Assembly (NCBI RefSeq): GCF_023716465.1 | Contig: NZ_CP092415.1 | Location: forward strand, 461,001-525,000 | Direction of reading: 5' to 3' | DNA length: 64,000 nucleotides | Origin: Flagellimonas marinaquae | GTDB lineage: Bacteria > Bacteroidota > Bacteroidia > Flavobacteriales > Flavobacteriaceae | Part shown: positions 1 to 8,690 of the stretch, piece after piece | How positions within the stretch are numbered: the first letter of the stretch is position 1 | How the letters are laid out: every line of letters begins with the position of its first letter | Notes under the pieces: model-generated | What the model saw: the letters and a program-made list of their open reading frames with translations, nothing else | Database searches by the model: none | What the model was told of the DNA's origin: nothing | Program-made: the position numbers and the translations under genes

Positions 1-1494
1 ACCATCATACTTATAAATAATGGAATCCATCCCGGAGAGAGCGATGGAATCGATGCCACCATGATGCTTTACAGAGATTTTGCCACCGGAGAATTAAACC
101 TGCCCCAAAAAACGGTCTTGGTAACCATTCCCATATACAATATCGGCGGCTCACTCAATAGAAATTCAACCACAAGGGCCAACCAAAACGGACCTGAAGA
201 ATACGGCTTTCGAGGTAATGCACAGAACTACGATCTTAATAGGGACTTTGTAAAAATGGATACTCAGAACGCTAAAACGTTCGCGCAAATTTTCCACATG
301 GTAAAACCCGACGTTTTTATAGACAACCATGTAAGTAACGGTGCAGATTACCAATATACCCTAACGCACCTTTTTACCCAGCACAACAAGCTTGGTGGAA
401 AAATGGGCCAGTACCTGCACAAAACCTTAATGCCAAACCTAGAAGATTCGTTATCGGATAAAGAATGGGACATAACCCCCTACGTGAACGTTTTTAACAC
501 ACCGCCAGAGATGGGGTTCAGTCAATTTATGGACCACCCAAGGTATTCCACCGGCTACACCACACTTTGGAGCACATTGGGGCTCATGGTAGAAACCCAT
601 ATGCTAAAACCATACAAACAACGTGTAGAAGGCACCTATGATCTAATGCACAGCCTTATAGAAATCGTGGAGGCTGAGCACGAGAACATAAGAACAGTTC
701 GCAAAGAAACTTTGGAGAACAATCTGGAACTCTCCGAATATTACTTTAATTGGGCAGTGGATACGACCCAGACCTCTATTCTAAATTTTAAGGGATACGA
801 GGCGGAAACCCTTGTTAGCGAAGTCACCGGCCTACCAAGATTAAAATACAATCGGGAAAAACCCTTTACCAAAGAGACCGTATACATGGACCACTATTAT
901 CCCGTGGATACCGTTATCGTTCCTGCCGCATACATTGTAAAGAAAAGTTGGAAAAAGGTAATAGAGCGATTGGATGCCAATAAAATACAATACACACCAT
1001 TAAAAAAGGACACCACATTGTCCGTTGAAGCCTATAAAATCACTGGTTACGATACCCGTAGAGCACCATACGAAGGGCACTACCTCCACTCCAACACCAA
1101 AGTAGAGGCCAAGACAAAGCAAGTTCAGTTTAGGGAAGGAGACATATTGGTCCCAACCCAACAGCCGGGCATTCGTTATTTACTGGAAACTTTGGAACCA
1201 CAAGGTGCGGATTCTTTTTTTAATTGGAACTTTTTCGATACGGTTCTTCAACGCAAAGAAGGATTTTCCCCTTATGTTTTTGAAGACGTTGCCTTGGAAA
1301 TGCTCCAAAAAGATTCTATTCTATTACAGGAGTTTGAGACCAAAAAAGAAGGAGACCTCAATTTTGCCAATAACTGGTATGCGCAACTTAATTGGATTTT
1401 TGAACGTTCGGAATATTTTGAAGAAGCCTACCTTGCCTATCCCATTTATCGTATAGAAAAAAATAGCGATGCGTCAAGATTGCTTCCTAAATAA
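1..1494 (+). CDS. M14 family zinc carboxypeptidase, 5' truncated by window edge
   Basis: The reading frame is open from base 1, so the true start lies upstream; 497 residues are visible. The first residues carry NNGIHPGESDG, matching the HxxE zinc-ligand motif of M14 (carboxypeptidase A) enzymes, followed by NYDLNRDF (substrate-binding arginine region), DNHVSNGADY (third zinc-ligand region) and a later VETHML that fits the catalytic glutamate segment. The roughly 250 residues after that are a C-terminal extension common in Bacteroidota M14 proteins of unknown specificity. Signal peptide cannot be judged because the N-terminus is missing. It ends convergently with the NUDIX gene, overlapping it by 8 bp. 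Family is clear; substrate is not. Confidence 0.85.
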   Translation, partial: TIILINNGIHPGESDGIDATMMLYRDFATGELNLPQKTVLVTIPIYNIGGSLNRNSTTRANQNGPEEYGFRGNAQNYDLNRDFVKMDTQNAKTFAQIFHMVKPDVFIDNHVSNGADYQYTLTHLFTQHNKLGGKMGQYLHKTLMPNLEDSLSDKEWDITPYVNVFNTPPEMGFSQFMDHPRYSTGYTTLWSTLGLMVETHMLKPYKQRVEGTYDLMHSLIEIVEAEHENIRTVRKETLENNLELSEYYFNWAVDTTQTSILNFKGYEAETLVSEVTGLPRLKYNREKPFTKETVYMDHYYPVDTVIVPAAYIVKKSWKKVIERLDANKIQYTPLKKDTTLSVEAYKITGYDTRRAPYEGHYLHSNTKVEAKTKQVQFREGDILVPTQQPGIRYLLETLEPQGADSFFNWNFFDTVLQRKEGFSPYVFEDVALEMLQKDSILLQEFETKKEGDLNFANNWYAQLNWIFERSEYFEEAYLAYPIYRIEKNSDASRLLPK

Positions 1495-2086
1495 ACGGCC
1501 AATCCTCAAACAGAATCTTAATGTTATGGTAAGAATTTTTTAAAGCCTTTTTGGTCTTTCGGGGGCCCTTCCATTTCACTTTTTTGATTCCTTCGGACTT
1601 TTCCGCCACTAATTTGCCGGCATAATCGGTGGACATAATAAACCAGTGCGTCTGCTTTAAACGATACTCTCCGTTTCTTTTAAAAACATGAAAAGTTGTA
1701 CGTAAAAACCGTTCAATCTTTAGATTTTGCACGCCGGTCTCTTCCTCTACTTCACGTATTGCGGCATTTTCTATGGACTCTCCTTTATCCACTTTTCCTT
1801 TGGGCAAATCCCACTTTCCGTTTCTAAAAATAAATAGGACCTTACCTTTCTTATTGATCACAAAACCACCACCAGCGACCACTACAGGGATTTTATGCAT
1901 AAAAAGCTTTAGGATCTCCGTTTCATCCGGATGGTACAGATAGGCCTTCCTTATCTTCTTTTTGGACAAAAGTCTGATGGCCTCAACGATCGAATCACCA
2001 TCCAAAGAAAACAAATTACCATTGGAATCCTCGGGGCGCTCGTTTGTTAAAATCAGTGGAGCCTCATTAACAAAAACTTCATACAT
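1487..2086 (-). CDS. NUDIX hydrolase
   Basis: 199 residues if the start is the ATG at 2086 (MYEVFVNEAPL). The longer frame reaching 2209 was rejected because it would run through the start of the divergent pyrE. The C-terminal two thirds is a NUDIX fold: a complete NUDIX box is visible (GKVDKGES, then AAIREVEEETG), matching GX5EX7REUXEEXGU, which coordinates Mg2+ for cleaving nucleoside-diphosphate-X substrates. The first ~70 residues are an N-terminal extension without recognised motif. Substrate is unknown. It is divergent from pyrE with only 7 bp between start codons and overlaps the M14 gene by 8 bp at its 3' end. Confidence 0.88.
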   Translation of the reverse strand: MYEVFVNEAPLILTNERPEDSNGNLFSLDGDSIVEAIRLLSKKKIRKAYLYHPDETEILKLFMHKIPVVVAGGGFVINKKGKVLFIFRNGKWDLPKGKVDKGESIENAAIREVEEETGVQNLKIERFLRTTFHVFKRNGEYRLKQTHWFIMSTDYAGKLVAEKSEGIKKVKWKGPRKTKKALKNSYHNIKILFEDWPFI

Positions 2087-2089
2087 TTG
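2082..2089 (+). promoter_or_regulatory. Candidate -7 box (TACATTTG) before pyrE
   Basis: The octamer fits the Bacteroidota TAnnTTTG consensus but ends only 4 bp before the pyrE ATG, so transcription from it would be nearly leaderless, and it lies over the NUDIX start codon. No TTG box at a normal distance was found. Confidence 0.3.
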
Positions 2090-2093
2090 CGCA

Positions 2094-2732
2094 ATGGTTT
2101 TAGATAAGCAAATCGCAAAAAAAACAGCTGAGCTGTTGCTGCAAATTAATGCAATTAAGTTGGAACCTGAAAATCCATTCACTTGGGCTTCGGGCTGGAA
2201 GTCTCCCATTTATTGCGACAATAGAATTATGTTGTCCTACCCTATGATCAGAAACTTTGTTCGGGAAGAAATGGCAAAACAGGTAGAAAAGCTCTACGGA
2301 AAACCGGACGTAATCGCCGGAGTTGCCACTGGGGCCATTGGCATTGGCATTCTTGTTGCCGAAGCCCTCGGACTCCCGTTTGTATATGTTAGGCCAAAAC
2401 CAAAGGAACATGGTAGACAAAACCAGATCGAAGGACACTTTGAGCCAGGACAGAGCGTTGTGGTGATAGAAGACCTGATCAGTACTGGCAATAGCAGCCT
2501 CAATGCGGTCAAGGCCTTAAAAGAGCAAAATGCAGACATTAAGGGCATGATCGCCATCTTTACCTACGGCTTTCCCGTGTCCGCCGAGAACTTTAAAAAA
2601 GAAAACGTGGAACTGCATACGCTATCGGACTACGAAAACCTGGTAGAGCAAGCATCAGAAACCAACTATATCAAAGAAACCCAATTACAAACCTTATTGG
2701 AGTGGAAGTCCAACCCACAAGAATGGAAATAA
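2094..2732 (+). CDS. pyrE: Orotate phosphoribosyltransferase
   Basis: 212 residues, the usual PyrE length. It converts orotate and PRPP to orotidine 5'-phosphate in pyrimidine synthesis. The PRPP-binding loop is visible as VVVIEDLISTGNS (around residues 121-133), with the catalytic-loop region RPKPKEHGRQNQIEGH just upstream and the substrate segment NPFTWASGWKSPIYCDNR near the N-terminus. The ATG at 2094 (MVLDKQIAKK) was chosen because an upstream in-frame ATG at 1962 would sit inside the NUDIX gene and add 44 non-homologous residues. The SRPBCC gene follows 9 bp after the stop, so the two are probably cotranscribed. Confidence 0.96.
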   Translation: MVLDKQIAKKTAELLLQINAIKLEPENPFTWASGWKSPIYCDNRIMLSYPMIRNFVREEMAKQVEKLYGKPDVIAGVATGAIGIGILVAEALGLPFVYVRPKPKEHGRQNQIEGHFEPGQSVVVIEDLISTGNSSLNAVKALKEQNADIKGMIAIFTYGFPVSAENFKKENVELHTLSDYENLVEQASETNYIKETQLQTLLEWKSNPQEWK

Positions 2733-2741
2733 TTTTTTACC

Positions 2742-3140
2742 ATGCACATTGAATCACCAAAAAAGAAACTAGCCAAAAGCAACAAAGAAGTATTCGAATT
2801 TTTGACCGACATCAAAAACTTTGAAACTTTAATGCCGGACAATATTGACAAGTTTGAAGTATTGGACGAAAACACCTTTAAATTTGCCCTAAAAGGTATG
2901 CCCGAGATTGTACTCCGATTAAAGGAACAAAACCCGCACGACAAAGTTGTTCTGGGAGCGGCAAGCGATAAACTTCCCTTTACCCTTACCGCAGATATTA
3001 CCGCATTGGAAGAAAACGAAAGCGAAGTGGGACTTAGTTTTGAAGGAGAGTTCAATGCCATGATGGCCATGATGATCAAAGCACCCATAACCAATTTTAT
3101 TGGCACTTTATCCAATAATATGGATAAAATAGGTCAGTAA
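2742..3140 (+). CDS. SRPBCC (START-like) family protein
   Basis: 132 residues. The layout MHIESPKKKLAKSNKEVFEFLTD, then NFETLMPDNIDKFE, resembles the polyketide cyclase/START-like fold: an initial beta strand, a helix that caps a ligand cavity, an antiparallel sheet and a long C-terminal helix rich in methionine (FNAMMAMMIKAP). Such proteins bind hydrophobic ligands, but none can be named here. No signal peptide, so cytoplasmic. It follows pyrE by 9 bp and overlaps the convergent birA by 7 bp. A gene of this type beside pyrE is common in Flavobacteriaceae (recollection). Confidence 0.8.
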   Translation: MHIESPKKKLAKSNKEVFEFLTDIKNFETLMPDNIDKFEVLDENTFKFALKGMPEIVLRLKEQNPHDKVVLGAASDKLPFTLTADITALEENESEVGLSFEGEFNAMMAMMIKAPITNFIGTLSNNMDKIGQ

Positions 3141-3877
3141 AGCAGCGTTACTTCCTTTAGGTCGAATTCCTTAAAAATTTCATCTTCAAGTTCGAGCACC
3201 AACTTTCCCGATGGTGACACCCCTCGCACGTACCCAACGAACATACCCCCAATTGGGGAGCTAAAAGTGGATGGTTTATCCTTTCTAAAAAGGATTTCTT
3301 CGTATGCAGGTAACAATTGGCCCACAGTCTTTGCCTCGATCCCATTAAGGTGATATTGTATCCGCTCCAGTATTTTTTGGAGTAACTCATCCAGATCATA
3401 ATCTTTACCCGTGATCACTTTTAGGGAAGAAGCCTTTTCCAGACCTTCAAAAATAGTTTGGTTAACATTTAACCCAATACCAATAATGGATTGGGCAATA
3501 ATGGAACCTTTGAGTACATTTTCAATTAAAATTCCACAAATTTTTACAGAACCTGACATAATGTCGTTCGGCCATTTCACCTTCACATTGGGCACTCCCA
3601 AAGCTTTTAGCACATCGCTCACGGCCATGCAAATTGCTATATTCAACACAAATTGATGCTCTACACCAAAGGCGTCAAACCTTCGCAACACGCTGAAAGT
3701 AAGGTTTTTTCCCCCTTCGGACACCCAAACAGTCCCCATTTGCCCCCTGCCTTTCAATTGTTTATCGACCACTACTACGGTGTAATCCGGCGGATCTTCC
3801 GAACGCAGCAAATTCCGTAAAAACAAATTTGTGGAGTCCGTGGCATCAAGTTTGAGTATTTGAAATTGTTTTCCCAA
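3134..3877 (-). CDS. birA: Biotin--[acetyl-CoA-carboxylase] ligase
   Basis: 247 residues, a catalytic-only BirA without the N-terminal DNA-binding domain of the E. coli protein. It activates biotin with ATP and transfers it to the carboxyl-carrier lysine. The biotinyl-AMP loop is visible as KGRGQMGTVW, and the core motif as KWPNDIM followed by KICGILIEN, whose lysine is catalytic. The start codon is TTG at 3877; an in-frame stop lies four codons upstream and no ATG precedes the conserved LDATDSTN segment. Convergent with the SRPBCC gene and divergent from rsfS. Confidence 0.94.
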   Translation of the reverse strand: MGKQFQILKLDATDSTNLFLRNLLRSEDPPDYTVVVVDKQLKGRGQMGTVWVSEGGKNLTFSVLRRFDAFGVEHQFVLNIAICMAVSDVLKALGVPNVKVKWPNDIMSGSVKICGILIENVLKGSIIAQSIIGIGLNVNQTIFEGLEKASSLKVITGKDYDLDELLQKILERIQYHLNGIEAKTVGQLLPAYEEILFRKDKPSTFSSPIGGMFVGYVRGVSPSGKLVLELEDEIFKEFDLKEVTLLY

Positions 3878-3932
3878 TATGGCAAGCCTTTATGATTTGT
3901 TAAAAACTAAGGCTAAGAAAACAAAAAAAACA

Positions 3933-3940
3933 TAACTTTG
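3933..3940 (+). promoter_or_regulatory. Candidate -7 box (TAACTTTG) before rsfS
   Basis: Perfect TAnnTTTG match 19 bp before the rsfS ATG in the birA/rsfS divergent gap. No TTG box at the expected distance upstream. Confidence 0.5.
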
Positions 3941-3959
3941 TAAAATCTAAATTTTTTGA

Positions 3960-4337
3960 ATGCAGAAAACGAAAGCTAGCGCAGATGAGTTGATTGCCTT
4001 GATTCTGGAGGGAATAGAAGATGTTAAAGGAGTTGATATAAATCTACTGGACCTAAGGGAAATCGAAAACACGGTTTGCGACTATTTCATAATCTGTAAC
4101 GGTACTTCCAACACGCATGTAAATGCGATTGTCTCATCCATACAGAAAAAGGTCAGCAAGACTTTACATGATAAACCATGGCACATTGAAGGGTCCGAAA
4201 ACGCCGAATGGGTGCTAATGGACTATGTAAATGTTGTTGTGCATGTATTCCAAAAACATATTAGAGAATTCTATGATATTGAAGGACTCTGGGGAGACGC
4301 CAAAGTCACAATGGTAGAAAGCAGTTACAATTCTTAA
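3960..4337 (+). CDS. rsfS: Ribosome silencing factor RsfS (YbeB/Iojap)
   Basis: 125 residues, full length for the family. RsfS binds ribosomal protein uL14 and blocks 30S-50S joining, lowering translation under starvation. The conserved core is visible: DINLLDLREIENTVCDYFIICNG split over residues 26-48, GTSNTHV, then KPWHIEGSENAEWVLMDYVNVVVHVF and a C-terminal REFYDIEGLWGDA. It is the first gene of a forward cluster leading to ftsH, 7 bp away, an order that recurs in Bacteroidota (recollection). Confidence 0.94.
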   Translation: MQKTKASADELIALILEGIEDVKGVDINLLDLREIENTVCDYFIICNGTSNTHVNAIVSSIQKKVSKTLHDKPWHIEGSENAEWVLMDYVNVVVHVFQKHIREFYDIEGLWGDAKVTMVESSYNS

Positions 4338-4344
4338 GAAAAAA

Positions 4345-6294
4345 ATGGCAAAAGAAAACAACCCAAATAATGCTCCAAAAAAACCACGTTTTAGTTCGTG
4401 GTGGATATATGGTGTGGTAATCGCATTGATCATTGGTTTCCAATTTTTTGGAGGCAACAGTTTTTCGAGCACGGAAAAGACCACAACCTCCGAATTACAG
4501 GAATTTTTACGGAACGGTGACATTTCAAAAATAGTCATCATAACCAACACCCGTCAGGCCAAAGTTTTTCTTACAGAGGAAGCTTTGAACAAAGATGTGC
4601 ACAAGGGAGTGGCAGAAAAACCACTTTTACCATCTGCCGGATTGGTTCCCCAATATGTTTTGGATTATGGCGATCTGCAGATTTTCCAAAACGAAATAAC
4701 GGAGATAAAAAAAGAAAACAACCTCGATACCATCGTCGAGTTCGATACAGAATCCAATGTTATTGGAGAAATATTCCTGACATTGCTTCCTTTCGCACTG
4801 ATCATCGGCATCTGGATTTACCTAATGCGTAGAATGTCCGGTGGTGCAGGCGGTGGCGCTGGCGGTCAAATTTTCAATATTGGAAAATCAAAGGCCAAAT
4901 TATTCGACGAAAAAACGGATACACGCACATCTTTTAAAGATGTAGCTGGTCTCGAAGGAGCCAAAGAGGAAGTACAGGAAATTGTGGAATTCCTAAAAAA
5001 CCCTGACAAATATACCTCCTTGGGAGGTAAAATACCTAAAGGCGCACTATTGGTAGGACCTCCCGGAACAGGTAAAACCTTATTGGCAAAAGCTGTTGCT
5101 GGTGAAGCCAAGGTCCCCTTCTTCTCTTTATCCGGTTCCGATTTTGTGGAGATGTTCGTGGGCGTGGGTGCATCCAGGGTCCGTGACCTCTTTAAACAGG
5201 CCAAGGATAAGTCACCAGCCATCATATTCATTGATGAAATCGACGCCATTGGACGTGCAAGGGGCAAAAACAATTTTACAGGTTCCAACGATGAACGCGA
5301 GAACACCTTGAACCAGTTGTTGACCGAAATGGATGGTTTTGGCACCAATACCAACGTAATTGTACTTGCCGCGACCAACCGTGCCGATGTACTGGACAAA
5401 GCATTGATGCGTGCAGGACGATTTGATCGTCAGATTTATGTAGACCTGCCAGATCTTAACGAACGAAAAGAAATCTTTGAAGTTCACCTTAGACCCATTA
5501 AAACGGCAGAAACCTTGGATTTGGACTTTTTGGCCAAACAAACACCAGGTTTCTCAGGAGCGGACATTGCAAATGTTTGTAACGAAGCTGCCCTTATTGC
5601 GGCCCGTAAAGAGAAAAAGGCGGTAACCAAGCAAGACTTTTTGGATGCAGTGGATAGAATTGTAGGCGGTCTTGAGAAGAAAAACAAAATCATTACCCCA
5701 GAGGAAAAGAAAACCATCGCGTTCCACGAAGCTGGTCACGCAACCGTAAGCTGGATGTTGGAACACGCTGCACCCTTGGTTAAAGTAACGATAGTACCCC
5801 GAGGACAATCGTTGGGGGCCGCTTGGTACCTTCCGGAAGAACGTTTAATTGTGCGTCCAGAACAAATGTTGGACGAAATGTGTGCCACCATGGGAGGTAG
5901 AGCCGCCGAAAAGGTAATGTTCAATAAGATTTCCACCGGAGCTTTAAGCGATTTGGAAAAAGTGACCAAACAGGCCAGGGCCATGGTTACCATATATGGA
6001 TTAAACGATGAATTGGGGAACATCACCTATTACGATTCATCCGGTCAGAACGAATATGGCTTCACCAAACCTTATAGCGAGGAAACAGCACAAAAAATCG
6101 ATCAGGAGATTTCCAAGATCATCGAGAAGCAATATCAACGTGCCATAAAATTGCTCGAGGACAATAAGGACAAGTTGACCGAATTGGCCGAAAGACTTTT
6201 GGACAAAGAAGTTATTTTTAAGGATGATCTGGAAAAAATATTTGGCCAACGTCCATTCGAAAAGCAAGAAGAAGAACTAGAGCCAGCTAAATAA
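4345..6294 (+). CDS. ftsH: ATP-dependent zinc metalloprotease FtsH
   Basis: 649 residues. FtsH is a membrane-anchored hexameric AAA+ protease that degrades misfolded membrane proteins and regulators. Two membrane segments flank a periplasmic domain (about residues 18-37 and 146-163). The AAA module shows Walker A GPPGTGKT, Walker B IIFIDEIDAIG and the second region of homology ATNRADVLDKALMRAGRFDR. The zinc protease site is HEAGHATVSW around residue 460. A glycine-rich linker (SGGAGGGAGG) follows the second helix. Only 7 bp separate it from rsfS; the LUD gene starts 68 bp downstream. Confidence 0.97.
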   Translation: MAKENNPNNAPKKPRFSSWWIYGVVIALIIGFQFFGGNSFSSTEKTTTSELQEFLRNGDISKIVIITNTRQAKVFLTEEALNKDVHKGVAEKPLLPSAGLVPQYVLDYGDLQIFQNEITEIKKENNLDTIVEFDTESNVIGEIFLTLLPFALIIGIWIYLMRRMSGGAGGGAGGQIFNIGKSKAKLFDEKTDTRTSFKDVAGLEGAKEEVQEIVEFLKNPDKYTSLGGKIPKGALLVGPPGTGKTLLAKAVAGEAKVPFFSLSGSDFVEMFVGVGASRVRDLFKQAKDKSPAIIFIDEIDAIGRARGKNNFTGSNDERENTLNQLLTEMDGFGTNTNVIVLAATNRADVLDKALMRAGRFDRQIYVDLPDLNERKEIFEVHLRPIKTAETLDLDFLAKQTPGFSGADIANVCNEAALIAARKEKKAVTKQDFLDAVDRIVGGLEKKNKIITPEEKKTIAFHEAGHATVSWMLEHAAPLVKVTIVPRGQSLGAAWYLPEERLIVRPEQMLDEMCATMGGRAAEKVMFNKISTGALSDLEKVTKQARAMVTIYGLNDELGNITYYDSSGQNEYGFTKPYSEETAQKIDQEISKIIEKQYQRAIKLLEDNKDKLTELAERLLDKEVIFKDDLEKIFGQRPFEKQEEELEPAK

Positions 6295-6362
6295 AAAATA
6301 TATTAGGAATCATCCAATCAAAACACAATTATTGATTAGATAGACAAGCACAAGTGCCATAA

Positions 6363-6971
6363 ATGGGAGTTTTTAAAAAACTATTCGGAGGAGGAAAAAA
6401 GGTTTCCAAGGAGACTACGGAAACCCGTGGTGACCATATGCCGGATTTAAAAATTCCCGTTGATGAAAAATTTACCATCTATTTTAAAAAGAACGGTGGT
6501 AAATTTATCTATTGCGAAGATTTTGCAGAGGTATCGGAAGCCTTGGAGAACATTGTTTCCGAGAACGATTGGCAAGACCATCTGTTTTTTACTATGGACC
6601 CAAGATTGGAAACTCGTTTTGCCACGGAAAAAATAGACTTTACCCACAATCGAAACGAAAGCGAGATTTTCTTTACCACTTGCGAACATCTAGTGGCTCA
6701 TAATGGCTCAATTTTGGTGTGTTCCAACCAGATAAAAGAAAAGAAATTGGATGAACTTCCATCCAATTTAGTGGTATTTGCCACTACCAGCCAACTAGTG
6801 GATTCCATAAGCGAAGCCTTAAAAATTATCAAGGAACGCTATCAAAAAAATATCCCGAACAACATCACCACTTTAAAGCACTTTCAGCCTACAGCGGAAA
6901 ACAAAGACGATTTCCTTTCCTACGGAAGTGCCTCAAAAAATGTATATCTTTTACTCCTAGAAGATTTTTAA
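6363..6971 (+). CDS. LUD domain protein (LutC/YkgG-like)
   Basis: 202 residues. The segment from about residue 90 onward (FFTTCEHLVAHNGSILVCSN, LPSNLVVFATTSQLVDSISEAL) resembles the C-terminal half of LUD domain proteins, the family that includes LutC of lactate utilisation. Unlike true LutC, the protein has a basic N-terminus (MGVFKKLFGGGKK) and stands alone without LutA or LutB, so a lactate role is doubtful. It sits between ftsH and cdsA, 4 bp before the latter, suggesting a membrane-linked housekeeping role. Function unknown; family assignment moderate. Confidence 0.75.
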   Translation: MGVFKKLFGGGKKVSKETTETRGDHMPDLKIPVDEKFTIYFKKNGGKFIYCEDFAEVSEALENIVSENDWQDHLFFTMDPRLETRFATEKIDFTHNRNESEIFFTTCEHLVAHNGSILVCSNQIKEKKLDELPSNLVVFATTSQLVDSISEALKIIKERYQKNIPNNITTLKHFQPTAENKDDFLSYGSASKNVYLLLLEDF

Positions 6972-6975
6972 ATAC

Positions 6976-7779
6976 ATGAGAGAGGTATTAAGACGCTCCA
7001 TTACAGGGGTAATTTATGTTGTACTCCTACTGGGCGCGGTTTTTTTAAGTTCGGACGCATTCGATTTTTTGTTTATGACCTTTGGTTTGGGGTGCCTGTA
7101 CGAATACAAGCGGATCGTACGCCTTAAAGGTTATTATGTATTCGTGGCTTATTTGGCACTCTGGTGGGTTTTTATTTATCTGACCCAGAACAGTGCAGCG
7201 ATCAACCTGCTCATGTTTTTTACCATAACAGTGGATCTGGCCCTATTGGTATTTCTCTTTACCAAAGCTCCCAGAAACTTTACTCCCGTTCAGAAATTCT
7301 TGATCGGTCTGCTTTACATTGGTGGAGGTTGTATTTTTTTGACCATGATACCCTATAAAATTGATGAATTTGCTCAATTCTTGATCATGGGCATCTTTAT
7401 TTTGATATGGGTAAACGATACTTTTGCCTACCTGGTAGGAAGAACTGTGGGAAAAACTAAACTTTTTCCTGCCGTTTCACCAAAAAAAACCATTGAAGGT
7501 TCTGTAGGAGGTCTTATTTTTGCACTGGCCGCGGCCTATTTTTTATCGTGGTACGAAACACGGCTTTCGTTAATCGAATGGATGGCAATGGCATGTTTAA
7601 TTGTGGTAGCAGGAAGTCTAGGGGATTTGTTGGAATCTAAATTTAAACGCATGGCCGGAGTTAAGGATAGCGGAGCTATTTTACCCGGACATGGCGGAAT
7701 TTGGGACCGATTGGACAGCTTGGTCTTTGCTGCACCTTTTGCGTATTTGATCTTAAATATATTCACCTATGTTTCATAA
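6976..7779 (+). CDS. cdsA: Phosphatidate cytidylyltransferase
   Basis: 267 residues with about seven or eight hydrophobic helices. It makes CDP-diacylglycerol from phosphatidate and CTP, the branch point of phospholipid synthesis, in the inner membrane. The family signature is visible near the C-terminus (SKFKRMAGVKDSG, then LPGHGGIWDRLDS), and the conserved SPKKTIEGSVGG lies before it. It overlaps psd by 11 bp and follows the LUD gene by 4 bp, so the lipid genes are one operon. Confidence 0.95.
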   Translation: MREVLRRSITGVIYVVLLLGAVFLSSDAFDFLFMTFGLGCLYEYKRIVRLKGYYVFVAYLALWWVFIYLTQNSAAINLLMFFTITVDLALLVFLFTKAPRNFTPVQKFLIGLLYIGGGCIFLTMIPYKIDEFAQFLIMGIFILIWVNDTFAYLVGRTVGKTKLFPAVSPKKTIEGSVGGLIFALAAAYFLSWYETRLSLIEWMAMACLIVVAGSLGDLLESKFKRMAGVKDSGAILPGHGGIWDRLDSLVFAAPFAYLILNIFTYVS

Positions 7780-8434
7780 AGAGGGGCAAAAAATTATTAT
7801 CACCACTTTTTTTCTAGTGGTAGCCGGCGTTTTGGCCGCACAATATTTTATCGATATTGAATGGATCAGATATGCCGTTCAGATTGTCGCGCTGGTCATA
7901 TTGATTGCCATCTTACAGTTCTTTAGAAACCCAAAAAGATTGGTGACCCCGACTTTTGATGAAATATTGGCACCCGTGGACGGTAAGGTAGTGGTAATCG
8001 AAGAAGTTGAGGAACCGGAATATTTTAAAGGAAAAAGAAAGCAGGTTTCCATTTTTATGTCGCCTGTTAATGTGCACGTCACAAGATATCCCGCAAGTGG
8101 TACCGTTACCTATTCCAAGTACCATCCCGGAAAATATTTGGTGGCATGGCATCCCAAATCCAGTACCGAGAACGAACGGACCACCATAGTGCTCCATACA
8201 CCAAAGTTTGGGGAAATAGGATACAGGCAAATTGCAGGAGCATTGGCCAGAAGAATAGTGAATTATGCCGAGGAAGGCGAACAAGTTACACAGGGCGAAG
8301 ATGCAGGTTTTATAAAATTTGGCTCTAGAGTAGACCTATTGTTGCCTCTAGATTGTGATATTACCGTTAAATTGAACCAAAAAGTGGTTGGCGCACGTAC
8401 ATGTATTGCATCCTTAAGACCAAAAAATGATTGA
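7769..8434 (+). CDS. psd: Phosphatidylserine decarboxylase family protein
   Basis: 221 residues, the short PSD type. The enzyme is a pyruvoyl-dependent decarboxylase that yields phosphatidylethanolamine. One or two N-terminal membrane helices (residues ~8-50) precede the conserved LAPVDGKV, FMSPVNVHVTRYP, and the C-terminal FGSRVDL. Family knowledge says the proenzyme cleaves itself at the Gly-Ser bond of that last motif, giving the pyruvoyl group. Overlaps cdsA by 11 bp and the ACBP gene by 8 bp, indicating translational coupling. Confidence 0.93.
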   Translation: MFHKEGQKIIITTFFLVVAGVLAAQYFIDIEWIRYAVQIVALVILIAILQFFRNPKRLVTPTFDEILAPVDGKVVVIEEVEEPEYFKGKRKQVSIFMSPVNVHVTRYPASGTVTYSKYHPGKYLVAWHPKSSTENERTTIVLHTPKFGEIGYRQIAGALARRIVNYAEEGEQVTQGEDAGFIKFGSRVDLLLPLDCDITVKLNQKVVGARTCIASLRPKND

Positions 8435-8690
8435 TGAAGAGCTACAAAAGAGATTCAACGATGCTGTTGACTTTGTAAACGACTACACTGATCCTTTGCC
8501 TGCGGATCTTTTGTTGAAGCTCTATGCGTACTTTAAAATTGCCAACAAGAATTTCGAAAACCCCGGTAGCAGAACGCCACTAATAAACGCGTTTAAAGCC
8601 AATGCACTGTTCCAAGCCAAGCGAATAAGTGTTAAGGAGGCCATGGAAAAATATGTGGAACTGGTAGAAAAAGAGTTAAAATCGCTCTAG
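8427..8690 (+). CDS. Acyl-CoA-binding protein (ACBP)
   Basis: 87 residues, the size of a minimal ACBP. It shows the four-helix family layout: LQKRFNDAVDFVN, LLLKLYAYFKIA (the conserved LYxxxKxA helix; KIANKNF here), the ligand loop where eukaryotic ACBPs have WDAW is degenerate (NAFKAN), and a last helix EAMEKYVELVEKE. ACBP carries long-chain acyl-CoA in the cytoplasm. It overlaps psd by 8 bp at its start and the convergent membrane hydroxylase by 4 bp. ACBP is uncommon in bacteria overall but recurs in Bacteroidota; its place in a phospholipid operon supports a lipid role. Confidence 0.88.
   Translation: MIDEELQKRFNDAVDFVNDYTDPLPADLLLKLYAYFKIANKNFENPGSRTPLINAFKANALFQAKRISVKEAMEKYVELVEKELKSL

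Noticed and set aside
1962-2093. Upstream start for pyrE
   Set aside because: Would overlap the NUDIX gene by more than 120 bp and adds residues not seen in PyrE.
4866-5399. 177-codon reverse frame inside ftsH
   Set aside because: Antisense to the AAA module of ftsH, serine-rich shadow without motif.
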